Of a DNA stretch of 46,838 bases, positions 32,952 through 40,742 are shown piece after piece. This DNA is from JABFRZ01 sp036376275 (GTDB lineage: Bacteria > Planctomycetota > UBA1135 > GCA-002686595): positions 1 through 46,838 of the forward strand of contig DASVAP010000294.1 in assembly GCA_036376275.1 (NCBI GenBank), in the 5' to 3' direction. A model generated the notes under the pieces. That model worked only from the letters and a program-made list of their open reading frames with translations, had not been told where the DNA came from and made no database searches. Position 1 is the stretch's first letter; each line of letters opens with the position of its first letter. The position numbers and the translations under genes were made by a program.

Positions 32952-33264
32952 GGAGTGCAGTCCTGGAGAGGGGGGGGTCTCGCGAGACCGCGCTCCGCGC
33001 GCGCCTCCTTCCCCGGGCGGCGCGAGGTGCTGCCTCACGATCGCCGGGCAGGGTGGGAACCGCGCCTGAACCGCTCCTGAGCTGCACCTGAAATCGGTTT
33101 CATGCGCCGCCGGGCCGGCCTCCTGAAGCAGGTGTAACGCACCCCTGCCCGGTGCCTGCGAGGGTGGGGGCTCGCTCGCTGGCCAGCCCGGTGGGGCCGG
33201 TCCCGAGTCCGCTTGCCGCAGCCTTCCTGCCGTGAGCGTCCACGCTGGAAGAACGGAGACGGTC
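32952..33264. other. Divergent promoter region
   Basis: No gene seen. It carries the three-copy 11-bp-phased operator (33065-33092) and, downstream of it, an imperfect inverted repeat GCAGGTG-taacg-CACCCCTGC. It separates the minus alginate-lyase-like gene from the plus GDD-repeat gene. Confidence 0.6.
33065..33092 (-). promoter_or_regulatory. Putative OmpR/PhoB-type direct-repeat operator, site 4
   Basis: On the minus strand the hexamers TTCAGG, CTCAGG and TTCAGG start at exactly 11-bp steps (33092, 33081, 33070). Read on the plus strand this is GCNCCTGA three times at 11-bp spacing (33062-33091). It lies 114 bp from the minus gene start and 173 bp from the plus gene start. Confidence 0.55.
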
Positions 33265-35169
33265 ATGTGCGAGTCCAGACGGAGCTGGCGGAGTCGTGTG
33301 TCCTGGGCCCTCGCGCTCGGGGTCCTCTCGGTCGTGGTGGATCGGCCCCTCGCGGCGGACGGCGACGTCAGCGTCTCCGTCGATGCGGCGGGAGACCTGT
33401 GGCTCCTCGGCGACGCCCTCGACAACGGGATCCGCCTGGAGGCCGGCGGCGACGACCCGAGCGTCTTCCATGTCGCCGGCCTCGACGGGACCACGACCGT
33501 CAACGGCCTCCCCGGACTGACGATCTCGGCGCCCGGCACGCGCATGCTCGTGCTGCTCGGCGACGGCGACAACGTGGCCTGGCTCGGCACCGACTACGGG
33601 GGCGAGCCCTCCTGCTGCCGCCGCGAGCTGCTCGTCGTGTGCGGCCCGGGGAACGACGAGATCGTGATGATCGGGCAGTTCCTGTGGACGACGGCCGACC
33701 TCGGGCCCGGCGACGATTCTGTGCGCGTCACGGAGGGTGCCTCGGGCATCGCCGGCTCGCTGCGCATGGGCACCGGCAACGACCTGATCTGGATCGACGG
33801 CTTCAACAGCGCGCGCGGCACGTTCGAGCTCGGACACGGAAACGACCAGTTCCTGATCGGGGGTAGCAGCACGCTGGACGGAGTCGTCGAGCTCGGGCCG
33901 GGCGACGACGTCCTCTTCCTGGGGTGCAACGACGGCGACCTGGACCTGCGCGGCGGAGATGGGCAGGACACGTTCGAGATCGCGGACCTGGCCGCCGGCG
34001 CGCTCGTGCTGAGCGCGGGCGCGGGCGAGGACTCCGTGCGCATCACCGGGGACAGGAACTCCAGCGGGTCGCGCCCGATCGATCCCATGCACGTCGACCT
34101 CGGACGGGACGACGACCGTCTCGCCGTCGGGCAGGCCGAGATCGCCAGCGCGGTCTTCGACGGCGGCCTCGGCCGGGACCAGTACCTCGACCTGGGCAGC
34201 AACGTCTTCCTCCAGGGGGCGCCCGAGCTCATCTCGTTCGAGTATCCGAAGGGCACGCCGGGGTCCGGGGTCGCGCGCCACGTCACGATCGCCGGCCGAG
34301 TCGTCGACGACCACGGACGCGGCGTGGCCGACGCACGCGTGCTCCTGCCTCAGCTCGGGGCGGTAGCCGTCACCGATCCCACCGGCGCCTTCGCCTTCGC
34401 GCCCCTTTCCGACGAGCGCGACTCGCTCGAGCTGGTGGTCGGTGACGTCGTGGACGGCAGCCGGCGCTACGGCGCCGCCATGGCCGAGCTCGTGCCCATC
34501 GGGGTCGCGCACGTCGGTGACGTCGCCGTCCAGGCCCTGCGCCCCAACGTCATCCTGTTCGGCACACCCCGCTACAGCGCGGCCGCGATGGAGGAGAACC
34601 TGCGCACGCTCGGTCTGCGGCCCCAGGAGGTCTCGGCCCTCGCCACCCCGCCCCAGGAGCTCGCCCCCTACGGAGTGATCTGGCACGTCGGTGGCCCCAT
34701 CGCCGCGGAGGATCGGACGCGCCTGGCCGACTTCGTGCGCGCGGGCGGCGGCCTGTTCCTGGCCGGGGGCGCGAGCGCGAACGCGTCGGTCGAGCTCCTG
34801 GTCAACGAGCTCGTCCTCGCGGGCGGCATCGGGGTTGGCGCGCGGGGCACGAACACGAACGGCCTGTACTCGTTCCAGCTCGGCGCCGCGGGCGGTGTCG
34901 CGCTCAGGCCCAACCCGCTGCAGGCCTTCTACCGCAGCGCCTTCTCGCGCTTCATCACCGGTACCCAGCCGCGCAACGAGCTCATCGTGATGAGCACGTC
35001 GCCGGACGTCCCCGCGGCCGTGTGGGACGCGCGCGAGCTGGTCGGACGCAGGGGCCGCCTCCTGCTCGTGATGGACACGACCTGGATGGCGCCGGGCGAG
35101 AGCCTGGATCCGATCGAGAACTTCCAGCGCTTCCTCGTCCAGCAGCCCAAGGCGCAGACCTCGCGTTAG
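33265..35169 (+). CDS. Secreted GDD-repeat protein with amidotransferase-like C terminus
   Basis: A 634-residue exported protein of unknown function. A signal peptide (VSWALALGVLSVVVDRPLAAD) precedes about 300 residues of short beta-rich repeats punctuated by GDGDN, GPGNDE, GPGDDS, GTGND, GHGND and GPGDDV, which resemble calcium-binding RTX-type turns without a full nonapeptide array. A carboxypeptidase-regulatory-like Ig fold (about 341-412, IAGRVVDDHGRGVADARVLL) follows. Residues about 426-632 resemble a class I amidotransferase/ThuA-like alpha-beta domain (NVILFGTPRYSAAAMEENL, GVIWHVGGPIAAEDRTRLADFV, GGGLFLAGG); a catalytic Cys is not apparent. ATG 33265 has GGAGA seven bases upstream and is preferred over GTG 33232. 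Confidence 0.8.
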   Translation: MCESRRSWRSRVSWALALGVLSVVVDRPLAADGDVSVSVDAAGDLWLLGDALDNGIRLEAGGDDPSVFHVAGLDGTTTVNGLPGLTISAPGTRMLVLLGDGDNVAWLGTDYGGEPSCCRRELLVVCGPGNDEIVMIGQFLWTTADLGPGDDSVRVTEGASGIAGSLRMGTGNDLIWIDGFNSARGTFELGHGNDQFLIGGSSTLDGVVELGPGDDVLFLGCNDGDLDLRGGDGQDTFEIADLAAGALVLSAGAGEDSVRITGDRNSSGSRPIDPMHVDLGRDDDRLAVGQAEIASAVFDGGLGRDQYLDLGSNVFLQGAPELISFEYPKGTPGSGVARHVTIAGRVVDDHGRGVADARVLLPQLGAVAVTDPTGAFAFAPLSDERDSLELVVGDVVDGSRRYGAAMAELVPIGVAHVGDVAVQALRPNVILFGTPRYSAAAMEENLRTLGLRPQEVSALATPPQELAPYGVIWHVGGPIAAEDRTRLADFVRAGGGLFLAGGASANASVELLVNELVLAGGIGVGARGTNTNGLYSFQLGAAGGVALRPNPLQAFYRSAFSRFITGTQPRNELIVMSTSPDVPAAVWDARELVGRRGRLLLVMDTTWMAPGESLDPIENFQRFLVQQPKAQTSR

Positions 35170-35313
35170 CGGCCGAAGGGCTCCCGTCGACGACCGCGAG
35201 CCAGGCAAGTCGGCGCTCCCCTCGCAGAGGCCTGATCACGATCCTTGCCAGGGCTCAAGGGAAGTCTCCTCGGCGCAGGGTAGGAATGGGACGTTCGGGC
35301 CCGCGCTCGTGAA

Positions 35314-35361
35314 ACGACCTCCGGCGTAGAGTGCGGGACCTCCCTGTCGTTTCCGGAGGTC
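35314..35361. repeat. 10-bp inverted repeat
   Basis: CGACCTCCGG (35314-35323) and CCGGAGGTCG (35352-35361) are perfectly complementary with a 28-nt loop. It could be a transcript-end structure for the gene ending at 35169, though the distance is 145 bp and no T tract follows. Confidence 0.5.
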
Positions 35362-35405
35362 GAGTCGCCCCGTCGCGTTCGATGTCCGCCCCGCCGGGCA
35401 GACTT

Positions 35406-35463
35406 CGCATGCTCTTGCGTTGTGCACCTCCTGGCCGGGTCCTCGCTGAAGATCGCGACAGGA
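35406..35463 (-). repeat. Dispersed 58-bp element, copy A
   Basis: Matches copy B (39722-39778) in four blocks in the same order: CGCATGC, GTTGTGC, GGCCGGG and the 19-nt GCTGAAGATCGCGACAGGA, with spacers of 6/5, 7/7 and 5/5 nt. The arm GCTGAAGATCGC is followed 25 nt later by GCGAGCCTCAGC, a 10-of-12 inverted match. Unlike copy B it does not precede a recognisable gene on the minus strand; the frame from its ATG runs only 51 codons with atypical codon use. Confidence 0.8.
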
Positions 35464-35788
35464 TCGGCCGGCGGGAACGAAGCGAGCCTCAGCGACGGGG
35501 TCCGGGCCGGCGCGAGGGGCGAGTGTCCAGCGACCACTCCCCGAACCTCTGCAACGCCGCGACTGGCGGCATCTGCAGCGTTTCGCTCCCTGCGAGTCCT
35601 CGACGACCTGTTCGAGGTCGCCTCCGGTCCTCTCGGTCGCGAACCGCTGCATCTGCCGCAATTCGCGGCGTTTCGCTCGAGGCCTGGTGAATAGGTCGGG
35701 CTAGCGACGCTTCCAGCAGGATCCAGCGTGGGGCTCGCGGCTCACGATCGGCCGCGATACGCGCCGCGCTCCAACCCCCCCGTTTCCG

Positions 35789-38700
35789 ATGACACCGACC
35801 GGATCCACCTGTCGCTCTCTCGCCGCCCTGCTGGCCTGGGCTGCGCTCTCCCCCGCCGCCCAGGCGGCCCAGACCGTCAAGCTCAACGGGCCGCTGGCGC
35901 GCGAGTTCCGCGCACGGGTGGAGGACGTTCGACTCAGCCCCGACGGCGCGTGGGCCGTCTACGAGGCTCCCGAGGATTCTCAGGAGCCCGGTCTCTACAG
36001 CGCGCCCGCCGACGGGAGCGCGAGCTCGCGGCGCCTCATCCCCGCGGGAACGGCCTACTACCGCTTCGACGTGTCGTCCGCTTGGGTCGCCTACGCCACC
36101 TTCGACAACGTGTACTCCGTCCCGATCGATGGCAGCCGCGCGCCGATCGCCGTGCTGCCCGAAGCGCCGCAGCGCTCGATCGATCGGATCCGCATCAGCC
36201 CGGACCAGGGGCGCGTCGTCTACTCGGCGACCTCCAGCTCGGGTTGGGGGCTCTACAGCGCGAGGATCGACGGGGACAGGGCGCCCGCGCTGCTGAGCCC
36301 CGTCCTCGCCGGGCTCGTCTGGGACTTCGCGCTCAGCCCCGACGGACGACGCGCGGTCTTCGTGGCCGACGAGGTCCCGAACGCGATCGAGATCTTCAGC
36401 GCGCCCATCGACGGTCGCTCCGCGCCCGTGAAGCTCAACCGACCGCTCGCCGCGGGCGGCGACGTCGATCATGGCCAGTTCAGGATCAGCCCGCGCTCGG
36501 AGCGCGTCGTCTTCCGGAGCGAGGCCAAGCTCTACAGCGCGCCGATCGACGGCCGCTCGAGTGCGGTCGAGCTCGAAGGCACCCTCGTCGCGCTCGGCTT
36601 CGAGATCAGCCCGGGAGGGCGGCGCGTCGTGTACCTGGCCGACCCGGCCACGGGCGGAGCCACGGAGCTCTACAGTGTCCCGATCGACGGCCGCGCCGCT
36701 GCCGTGCGGCTGAACGGCGTGGTCGCGCCGGCCGGCGACGTCCAGCGCTTCGAGATCAGCCCCGACGGTGCGCGCGTGCTCTACCTCGCCAGCGAGGACG
36801 GCGACGCCGAGCGCGAGCTCCGCTCCGTGCCGATCACCGGACGGTCCGGCTCGGTCCCGCTCTCGCCGGTCACGTCCACGGACTGGCCAGGGTTCAGCCC
36901 CGACGGCCAGCGCGTGGTCTTCGCGTCCCTCGAGCGCTGGAGGACCGACCTCTACAGCGTTTCGCTGGCGGACGGGAGCGGGATACGGCTGCCCGGCCGG
37001 TCCAGGCCGAACGCCGGCCCGCTGCCACTCTTCCAGTTCGCGCGCGACGGGTCCGTCGTCTACGTCGAATCGTTCGGCCGCGGTCCCTACTTCGTCGAGC
37101 TGCTCCAGGTCGCCCTGGACGGCAACAGCGCGCCGGTCGCCCTCGCCGGTCCGTTCCCCTCGGGCGGTCTGTGCTCGACCAATGGCGAGCCCTTGGCCCT
37201 CGCCACCGGCAATCGAGTCCTGATGCGCGCCGACCTCGGCCCGGGCGTGAACGAGCTCCTGAGCGTCCCCCTCGCGGGGCCGCGCGACGTCCGCCGGCTC
37301 AACGGTCCGCTCGTCACCGACTACATCGTCGCCGACGTGACCAGCCTGCGCATCGGCCCGCGGGGAGGTCGAGCTGCCTTCACCGTCCGGGTGGGCCAGG
37401 GCGAGGACGAGCACGACGAGCTCTTCAGCGTCGGCCTGGACTCGCACCCGCTGCCGATCCGGCTCTTCGGGCGGCCCGCGGTGCGCATCCTCGGGCTCGA
37501 GCTCAGCGCCGACGGCCGGCACGTGGCGTTCCGGACCGGGGACGGCGACGAGTATCGCTCCGAGCTCTACGGCGCACGCGCCGACGTCCGGGGCCCGGTC
37601 GTCCAGCTCAACGACCCGACGACCTCGCCGAGGGTCGGCGCGTTCCGGTTCACCGCGGACGGGCAGCTCGTGGTCTTCGTCGCCCATCAGGATCAGGACG
37701 AGCGCGAGGAGCTGCGCGCCGCGCCGATCGGAGGCGGGGCGGAGATCGAGCTCTCGGGCGCGCTCGTCGCCGGGGGCTCGGTGGGCCCGTTCGAGCTGAC
37801 CCCCGACGGGAGCCGCGCGGTGTACCGGGCCGACCAGCGCACGGCGGGAACCGCGGAGCTCTTCAGCGTGCCGACCGACGGCAGCGCGACGCCAGTGGTG
37901 CTGAGTGGCCCGCTGGTCGCGGGCGGCGACGTGCGCTCCGGCTTCCAGCTCTCGCCGGACGGACGCACGGTCGTCTACGCCGCCGACCAGGAGGACGACG
38001 AGGTCGTCGCCCTGTATCGCGTCCCGGCCGACGGGTCCGCGCCGCCACGCCGGCTCGATCGCGCCCCCATCGACGGCGGGGACGTGCTCGACTCCTTCCG
38101 GATCACGCCCGACGGACGGAGAGTCCTCTACCTCGCCGACCGCGCGGTCGACGAGGCCTTCGAGCTCTACGCCGTGCCGAGCGACGCCTCGGCCGGGCCC
38201 GTGAGGCTCAGCGGGACCCTGGTGGCGGGCGGCGACGTGCAGCCCGACTTCGAGGTCGCTCCCGACGGCCAGTGCGTCGTCTATCGCGCCGACGCCGCGG
38301 AAGACCAGCGCTTCGAGCTCTATGCCGCGCCGCTCGACGGATCCACGGCCCCGCGACGGCTCAACGAGCCGCTCGTCGCGGGGGGCGACGTCCTCGGCGC
38401 CCTGTCGTACCAGCCGCGCCCCCTGCGCTTCACCCCGGACTCCGCGCGCGTGGTCTATCGCGCGGATGCGGCGGTGGACGAGCGGGTCGAGCTCTTCAGC
38501 GTGCCGCTCGACGGTTCCGCGCGCCCTCTGCCGATCGCGGGCGCGCAAGCCGCGGGCGCCGATGTGCTGGCGGAGTTCGAGCTCACGCCCGACGGTGCGA
38601 GCGCGCTGTACCTGGCCGACGCCCTCGCGGACGGGCGCTTCGAGCTCTTCACGGCCCCGCTCGCGTTCCCGCAGGCGGCGTGCCGGCTGAGCGGTCCACT

Positions 38701-38881
38701 CGTACCGGGCGGAGACGTCGTGGCCCTCCACTCCGCGAGCGCGCTCGTCCCGTTCGCACTCGCGCCCGGTGGCGAGGCCGTCGTGTACGTCGCCGACCAG
38801 GACACCGACGAGGTGTTCGAGCTCTACCTCGTGCTCCTCCCGCAGCCCGCACGCGCGCCGCTCCCCGCCTCCAGACCCTGA
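35789..38881 (+). CDS. Large secreted TolB-like (PD40) beta-propeller protein
   Basis: A 1030-residue exported protein with signal peptide SLAALLAWAALSPAAQA. The rest is about twenty consecutive PD40/TolB-like blades of roughly 50 residues, each with a strand of the type FEISPDGRRVVYLAD followed by ELYSVPIDGRAAAVRLN and often GGDV. Twenty blades exceed one propeller, so two or three stacked propellers are likely. No catalytic or anchoring domain is visible. Proteins of this kind are usually binding scaffolds; TolB itself bridges the Tol-Pal system, but no tol/pal genes are here. No ribosome binding site precedes the ATG. A related propeller forms the N-terminal half of the protein at 43831. 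Confidence 0.87.
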   Translation: MTPTGSTCRSLAALLAWAALSPAAQAAQTVKLNGPLAREFRARVEDVRLSPDGAWAVYEAPEDSQEPGLYSAPADGSASSRRLIPAGTAYYRFDVSSAWVAYATFDNVYSVPIDGSRAPIAVLPEAPQRSIDRIRISPDQGRVVYSATSSSGWGLYSARIDGDRAPALLSPVLAGLVWDFALSPDGRRAVFVADEVPNAIEIFSAPIDGRSAPVKLNRPLAAGGDVDHGQFRISPRSERVVFRSEAKLYSAPIDGRSSAVELEGTLVALGFEISPGGRRVVYLADPATGGATELYSVPIDGRAAAVRLNGVVAPAGDVQRFEISPDGARVLYLASEDGDAERELRSVPITGRSGSVPLSPVTSTDWPGFSPDGQRVVFASLERWRTDLYSVSLADGSGIRLPGRSRPNAGPLPLFQFARDGSVVYVESFGRGPYFVELLQVALDGNSAPVALAGPFPSGGLCSTNGEPLALATGNRVLMRADLGPGVNELLSVPLAGPRDVRRLNGPLVTDYIVADVTSLRIGPRGGRAAFTVRVGQGEDEHDELFSVGLDSHPLPIRLFGRPAVRILGLELSADGRHVAFRTGDGDEYRSELYGARADVRGPVVQLNDPTTSPRVGAFRFTADGQLVVFVAHQDQDEREELRAAPIGGGAEIELSGALVAGGSVGPFELTPDGSRAVYRADQRTAGTAELFSVPTDGSATPVVLSGPLVAGGDVRSGFQLSPDGRTVVYAADQEDDEVVALYRVPADGSAPPRRLDRAPIDGGDVLDSFRITPDGRRVLYLADRAVDEAFELYAVPSDASAGPVRLSGTLVAGGDVQPDFEVAPDGQCVVYRADAAEDQRFELYAAPLDGSTAPRRLNEPLVAGGDVLGALSYQPRPLRFTPDSARVVYRADAAVDERVELFSVPLDGSARPLPIAGAQAAGADVLAEFELTPDGASALYLADALADGRFELFTAPLAFPQAACRLSGPLVPGGDVVALHSASALVPFALAPGGEAVVYVADQDTDEVFELYLVLLPQPARAPLPASRP

Positions 38882-38916
38882 GCCGCGGAGCGACCCCATT
38901 CGTGGGCCCTCGGCCG

Positions 38917-39726
38917 TCACGTCGCCGCTGGCGGCGCTTGCGCGGCCGCCCGCACGGCGCGCTCGACCTCGCGCGCCAGCTCCGGCGCGGGCCGCGTCCC
39001 GTCCAGGACCTGCACCTGCAGCTCGGCACACAGCGTCGCGTAGGCCTCGCGGCGCCGCCCGTGGACCTCCAGCGTCTCCCAGTGGAAGCGCCCCTTGTCG
39101 CGCGCACGCTCGAGGCTCAGCTCGGGCGGGATCAGGAGGCACAGGGCCACGTCGGGCCGCGCCGCACAGCGCCGCAGCGCGCGACACAGCCAGCGCCGCT
39201 CGACGCGCTGGGCCGGGAAGTTCACGCGCAGGTCCACCAGGCAGTCGAGCAGATGGCGGTCGCAGATCACCACGCGGCCGAGGGCGCGCCAGAGCCGGAC
39301 GCGCACGGCGTACAGCCACAGGAGCTCGAGCAGCGCCGCGCCCAGCCAGAGCCAGCGCGTGCACGGACTCGCGAAGTCGGCGGCCCTGCGGGGATAGCCC
39401 CCGGGTCGCGCCGCGACGCCTGCGCGCGTGCGTCCGCCACGCCCGCGCACGCGCCGCGCGAGGGTCTTGAGCGCCTCGAGCGCGGGGGTGTACCCGGCCC
39501 TAGTCCACAGGAGGACCGGCGCGCGTCCCTGCGCGTGGAGCCAGCGCGTGAGCCGCTCGCGCTGCGTCGACTTGCCCGCGCAGTCGACGCCGCTGAGCGC
39601 GATCACGAGTCCGCGGCCGGACGCCAGGCCGCGCAGGGCCGCAGGCCGCTCCGCGCCGCCCACGGGGCGGGCACCGCTGGCGCCGGCTCCCGCCGCCACG
39701 CGCGTCGCTTCGGGCTGGGCTCGCAT
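38917..39726 (-). CDS. Thymidylate-kinase-like P-loop kinase, second copy
   Basis: A 269-residue protein with a 45-residue Ala/Gly-rich leader, Walker A GVDCAGKST, VVICDRHLLDCLVD as the DRx segment, CLLIPPELSLERARDKGRFHWE as the LID region and a hydrophobic patch (LWLGAALLELLWLYAV) that could contact the membrane. Like the copy at 19318 it is linked to polysaccharide genes (sulfotransferase and flippase, divergent) rather than to DNA metabolism, so its substrate is probably not dTMP. The chosen ATG (39724-39726) lies inside the conserved block of repeat copy B; a start at a later GTG or at the Walker A region cannot be excluded. Convergent with the propeller gene, 35 bp apart. Confidence 0.78.
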   Translation of the reverse strand: MRAQPEATRVAAGAGASGARPVGGAERPAALRGLASGRGLVIALSGVDCAGKSTQRERLTRWLHAQGRAPVLLWTRAGYTPALEALKTLARRVRGRGGRTRAGVAARPGGYPRRAADFASPCTRWLWLGAALLELLWLYAVRVRLWRALGRVVICDRHLLDCLVDLRVNFPAQRVERRWLCRALRRCAARPDVALCLLIPPELSLERARDKGRFHWETLEVHGRRREAYATLCAELQVQVLDGTRPAPELAREVERAVRAAAQAPPAAT

Positions 39727-39778
39727 GCCCTGTGTTGTGCCCTGCGCGGCCGGGCCCGAGCTGAAGATCGCGACAGGA
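39722..39778 (-). repeat. Dispersed 58-bp element, copy B (upstream of the P-loop kinase)
   Basis: The 57-bp copy shares all four conserved blocks with copy A at 35406. On the minus strand it reads TCCTGTCGCGATCTTCAGC, then CCCGGCC, GCACAAC and GCATGCG, the last containing the kinase ATG. TGAAGATCGC pairs with GCGATCTTCA at 39802-39811 (10 bp, perfect) across a 30-nt loop. A conserved promoter or operator plus leader is the simplest explanation. Confidence 0.8.
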
Positions 39779-39845
39779 GTGCCCCCAGCCACCGGCCTGA
39801 AGCGATCTTCACGAACGGGCGCCGGAAGGAGCCAAGAGTATCGGC

Positions 39846-40742
39846 ATGAGACTCCTGCGACGACTGGCCCCGGCCCAGCGCGAGCTGGCGATCCGCCTGC
39901 GCCTGATGCGCAGCGCGCTCTCCCCGCGTACACGCCGCGCCGAGCGCCGGGCGGACGTCCTGCTCGTCTCCTACCCCAAGTGCGGACGCACGTGGCTGAC
40001 GATGATGCTGTCCCACGCGCTGGCCCGCCTCGCCGGCCTGGACGACGTCGACTACCTGACCACGGACCTCCTCGACGGCCGCGCCGAGCGCCTGCCGCGC
40101 ATCCGCGTCAGCCACGACGACAACCCCCACTGGAAGTCGGCGCGGGCCCTGTCGCGCTCCAAGCAGCGCTACCGGGACCAGGGCGTGGTCCTGCTCGTGC
40201 GCGATCCGCGCGACGTGGTCGTGTCGATGTACTTCGAGCGCACGCGGCGCGAGCGCGCCTACGCCGGCACGCTGGCCGAGTTCCTGCACGAGCGCCGGGG
40301 CTCGCTCGACACGATCCTGGCCTACTACGGCATCTGGGCCGAGCAGGGTCCGCGCCTGCCGCACTTCCTGCTGGTGCGCTACGAGGAACTGCGCGCCGAT
40401 CCCGGCGCGGGCCTGGAGCGCATCCTGGCCTTCGCGGGCGTCGCGGACGTGACCGTGGCGGAGATCGAGGCGGCGGTGGCCTTCGCCTCGTTCGAGAACA
40501 TGCGCGCGATGGAGCAGGGCCAGGTGTTCGCCTCCGGGCGCCTGCGCCCGCGCGATCCGGCGGACGTGGAGTCCTACAAGACGCGGCGCGGCAAGGTGGG
40601 CGGCTACGTGGACTACCTCCAGCCCGACGAGATCGCCTGGATGGAGCAGCGCATCCGCTCCACGCTGGATCCGGCCTTCGGCTACGGCAGCCCGGCGCAC
40701 GCCTCGCTGGAGCCACCGGCGAGCCTCCGGACGGCGCCGTGA
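39846..40742 (+). CDS. Sulfotransferase family protein
   Basis: A 298-residue cytosolic sulfotransferase. The PAPS-binding elements are clear: the 5'-phosphosulfate loop SYPKCGRTWLTMML (residues 42-55) and the 3'-phosphate motif LVRDPRDVVVSMYF (about 116-129). The C-terminal RRGKVGGYVDYL matches the RxGxxGxW-type motif that closes over the cofactor. A candidate catalytic His is in SHDDNPHWK. Such enzymes transfer sulfate from PAPS to hydroxyls of carbohydrates or other acceptors. The flippase gene follows with a GTGA overlap, so sulfation of a lipid-linked saccharide before export is a reasonable hypothesis. GGAAGGAG lies 15 bases before the ATG, which is rather far. Confidence 0.9.
   Translation: MRLLRRLAPAQRELAIRLRLMRSALSPRTRRAERRADVLLVSYPKCGRTWLTMMLSHALARLAGLDDVDYLTTDLLDGRAERLPRIRVSHDDNPHWKSARALSRSKQRYRDQGVVLLVRDPRDVVVSMYFERTRRERAYAGTLAEFLHERRGSLDTILAYYGIWAEQGPRLPHFLLVRYEELRADPGAGLERILAFAGVADVTVAEIEAAVAFASFENMRAMEQGQVFASGRLRPRDPADVESYKTRRGKVGGYVDYLQPDEIAWMEQRIRSTLDPAFGYGSPAHASLEPPASLRTAP

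Larger units (their letters stand above)
35170..35788. other. 619-bp noncoding region with repeats
   Basis: No credible gene: open frames here use codons rare in this genome (CGA, CCT, ACT, CTA). It contains a 10-bp inverted repeat (35314-35361), a copy of the dispersed 58-bp element (35406-35463), and a degenerate direct duplication of about 45 bp (about 35543-35592 and 35640-35682) sharing GAACC, CTGCA and GCGTTTCGCTC. Confidence 0.6.

Noticed and set aside
33100..35208. Minus-strand open frame of about 700 codons opposite the GDD-repeat gene
   Set aside because: No domain or leader; the plus frame has a signal peptide and Ig-like and amidotransferase-like segments.
35789..38881. Calling this gene tolB
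   Set aside because: It is more than twice TolB length, lacks the TolB N-terminal domain, and no tol/pal genes are nearby.
35489..39364. Minus-strand open frame of about 1290 codons opposite the TolB-like gene
   Set aside because: It crosses intergenic DNA and the kinase gene, is low-complexity, and mirrors the propeller repeats.
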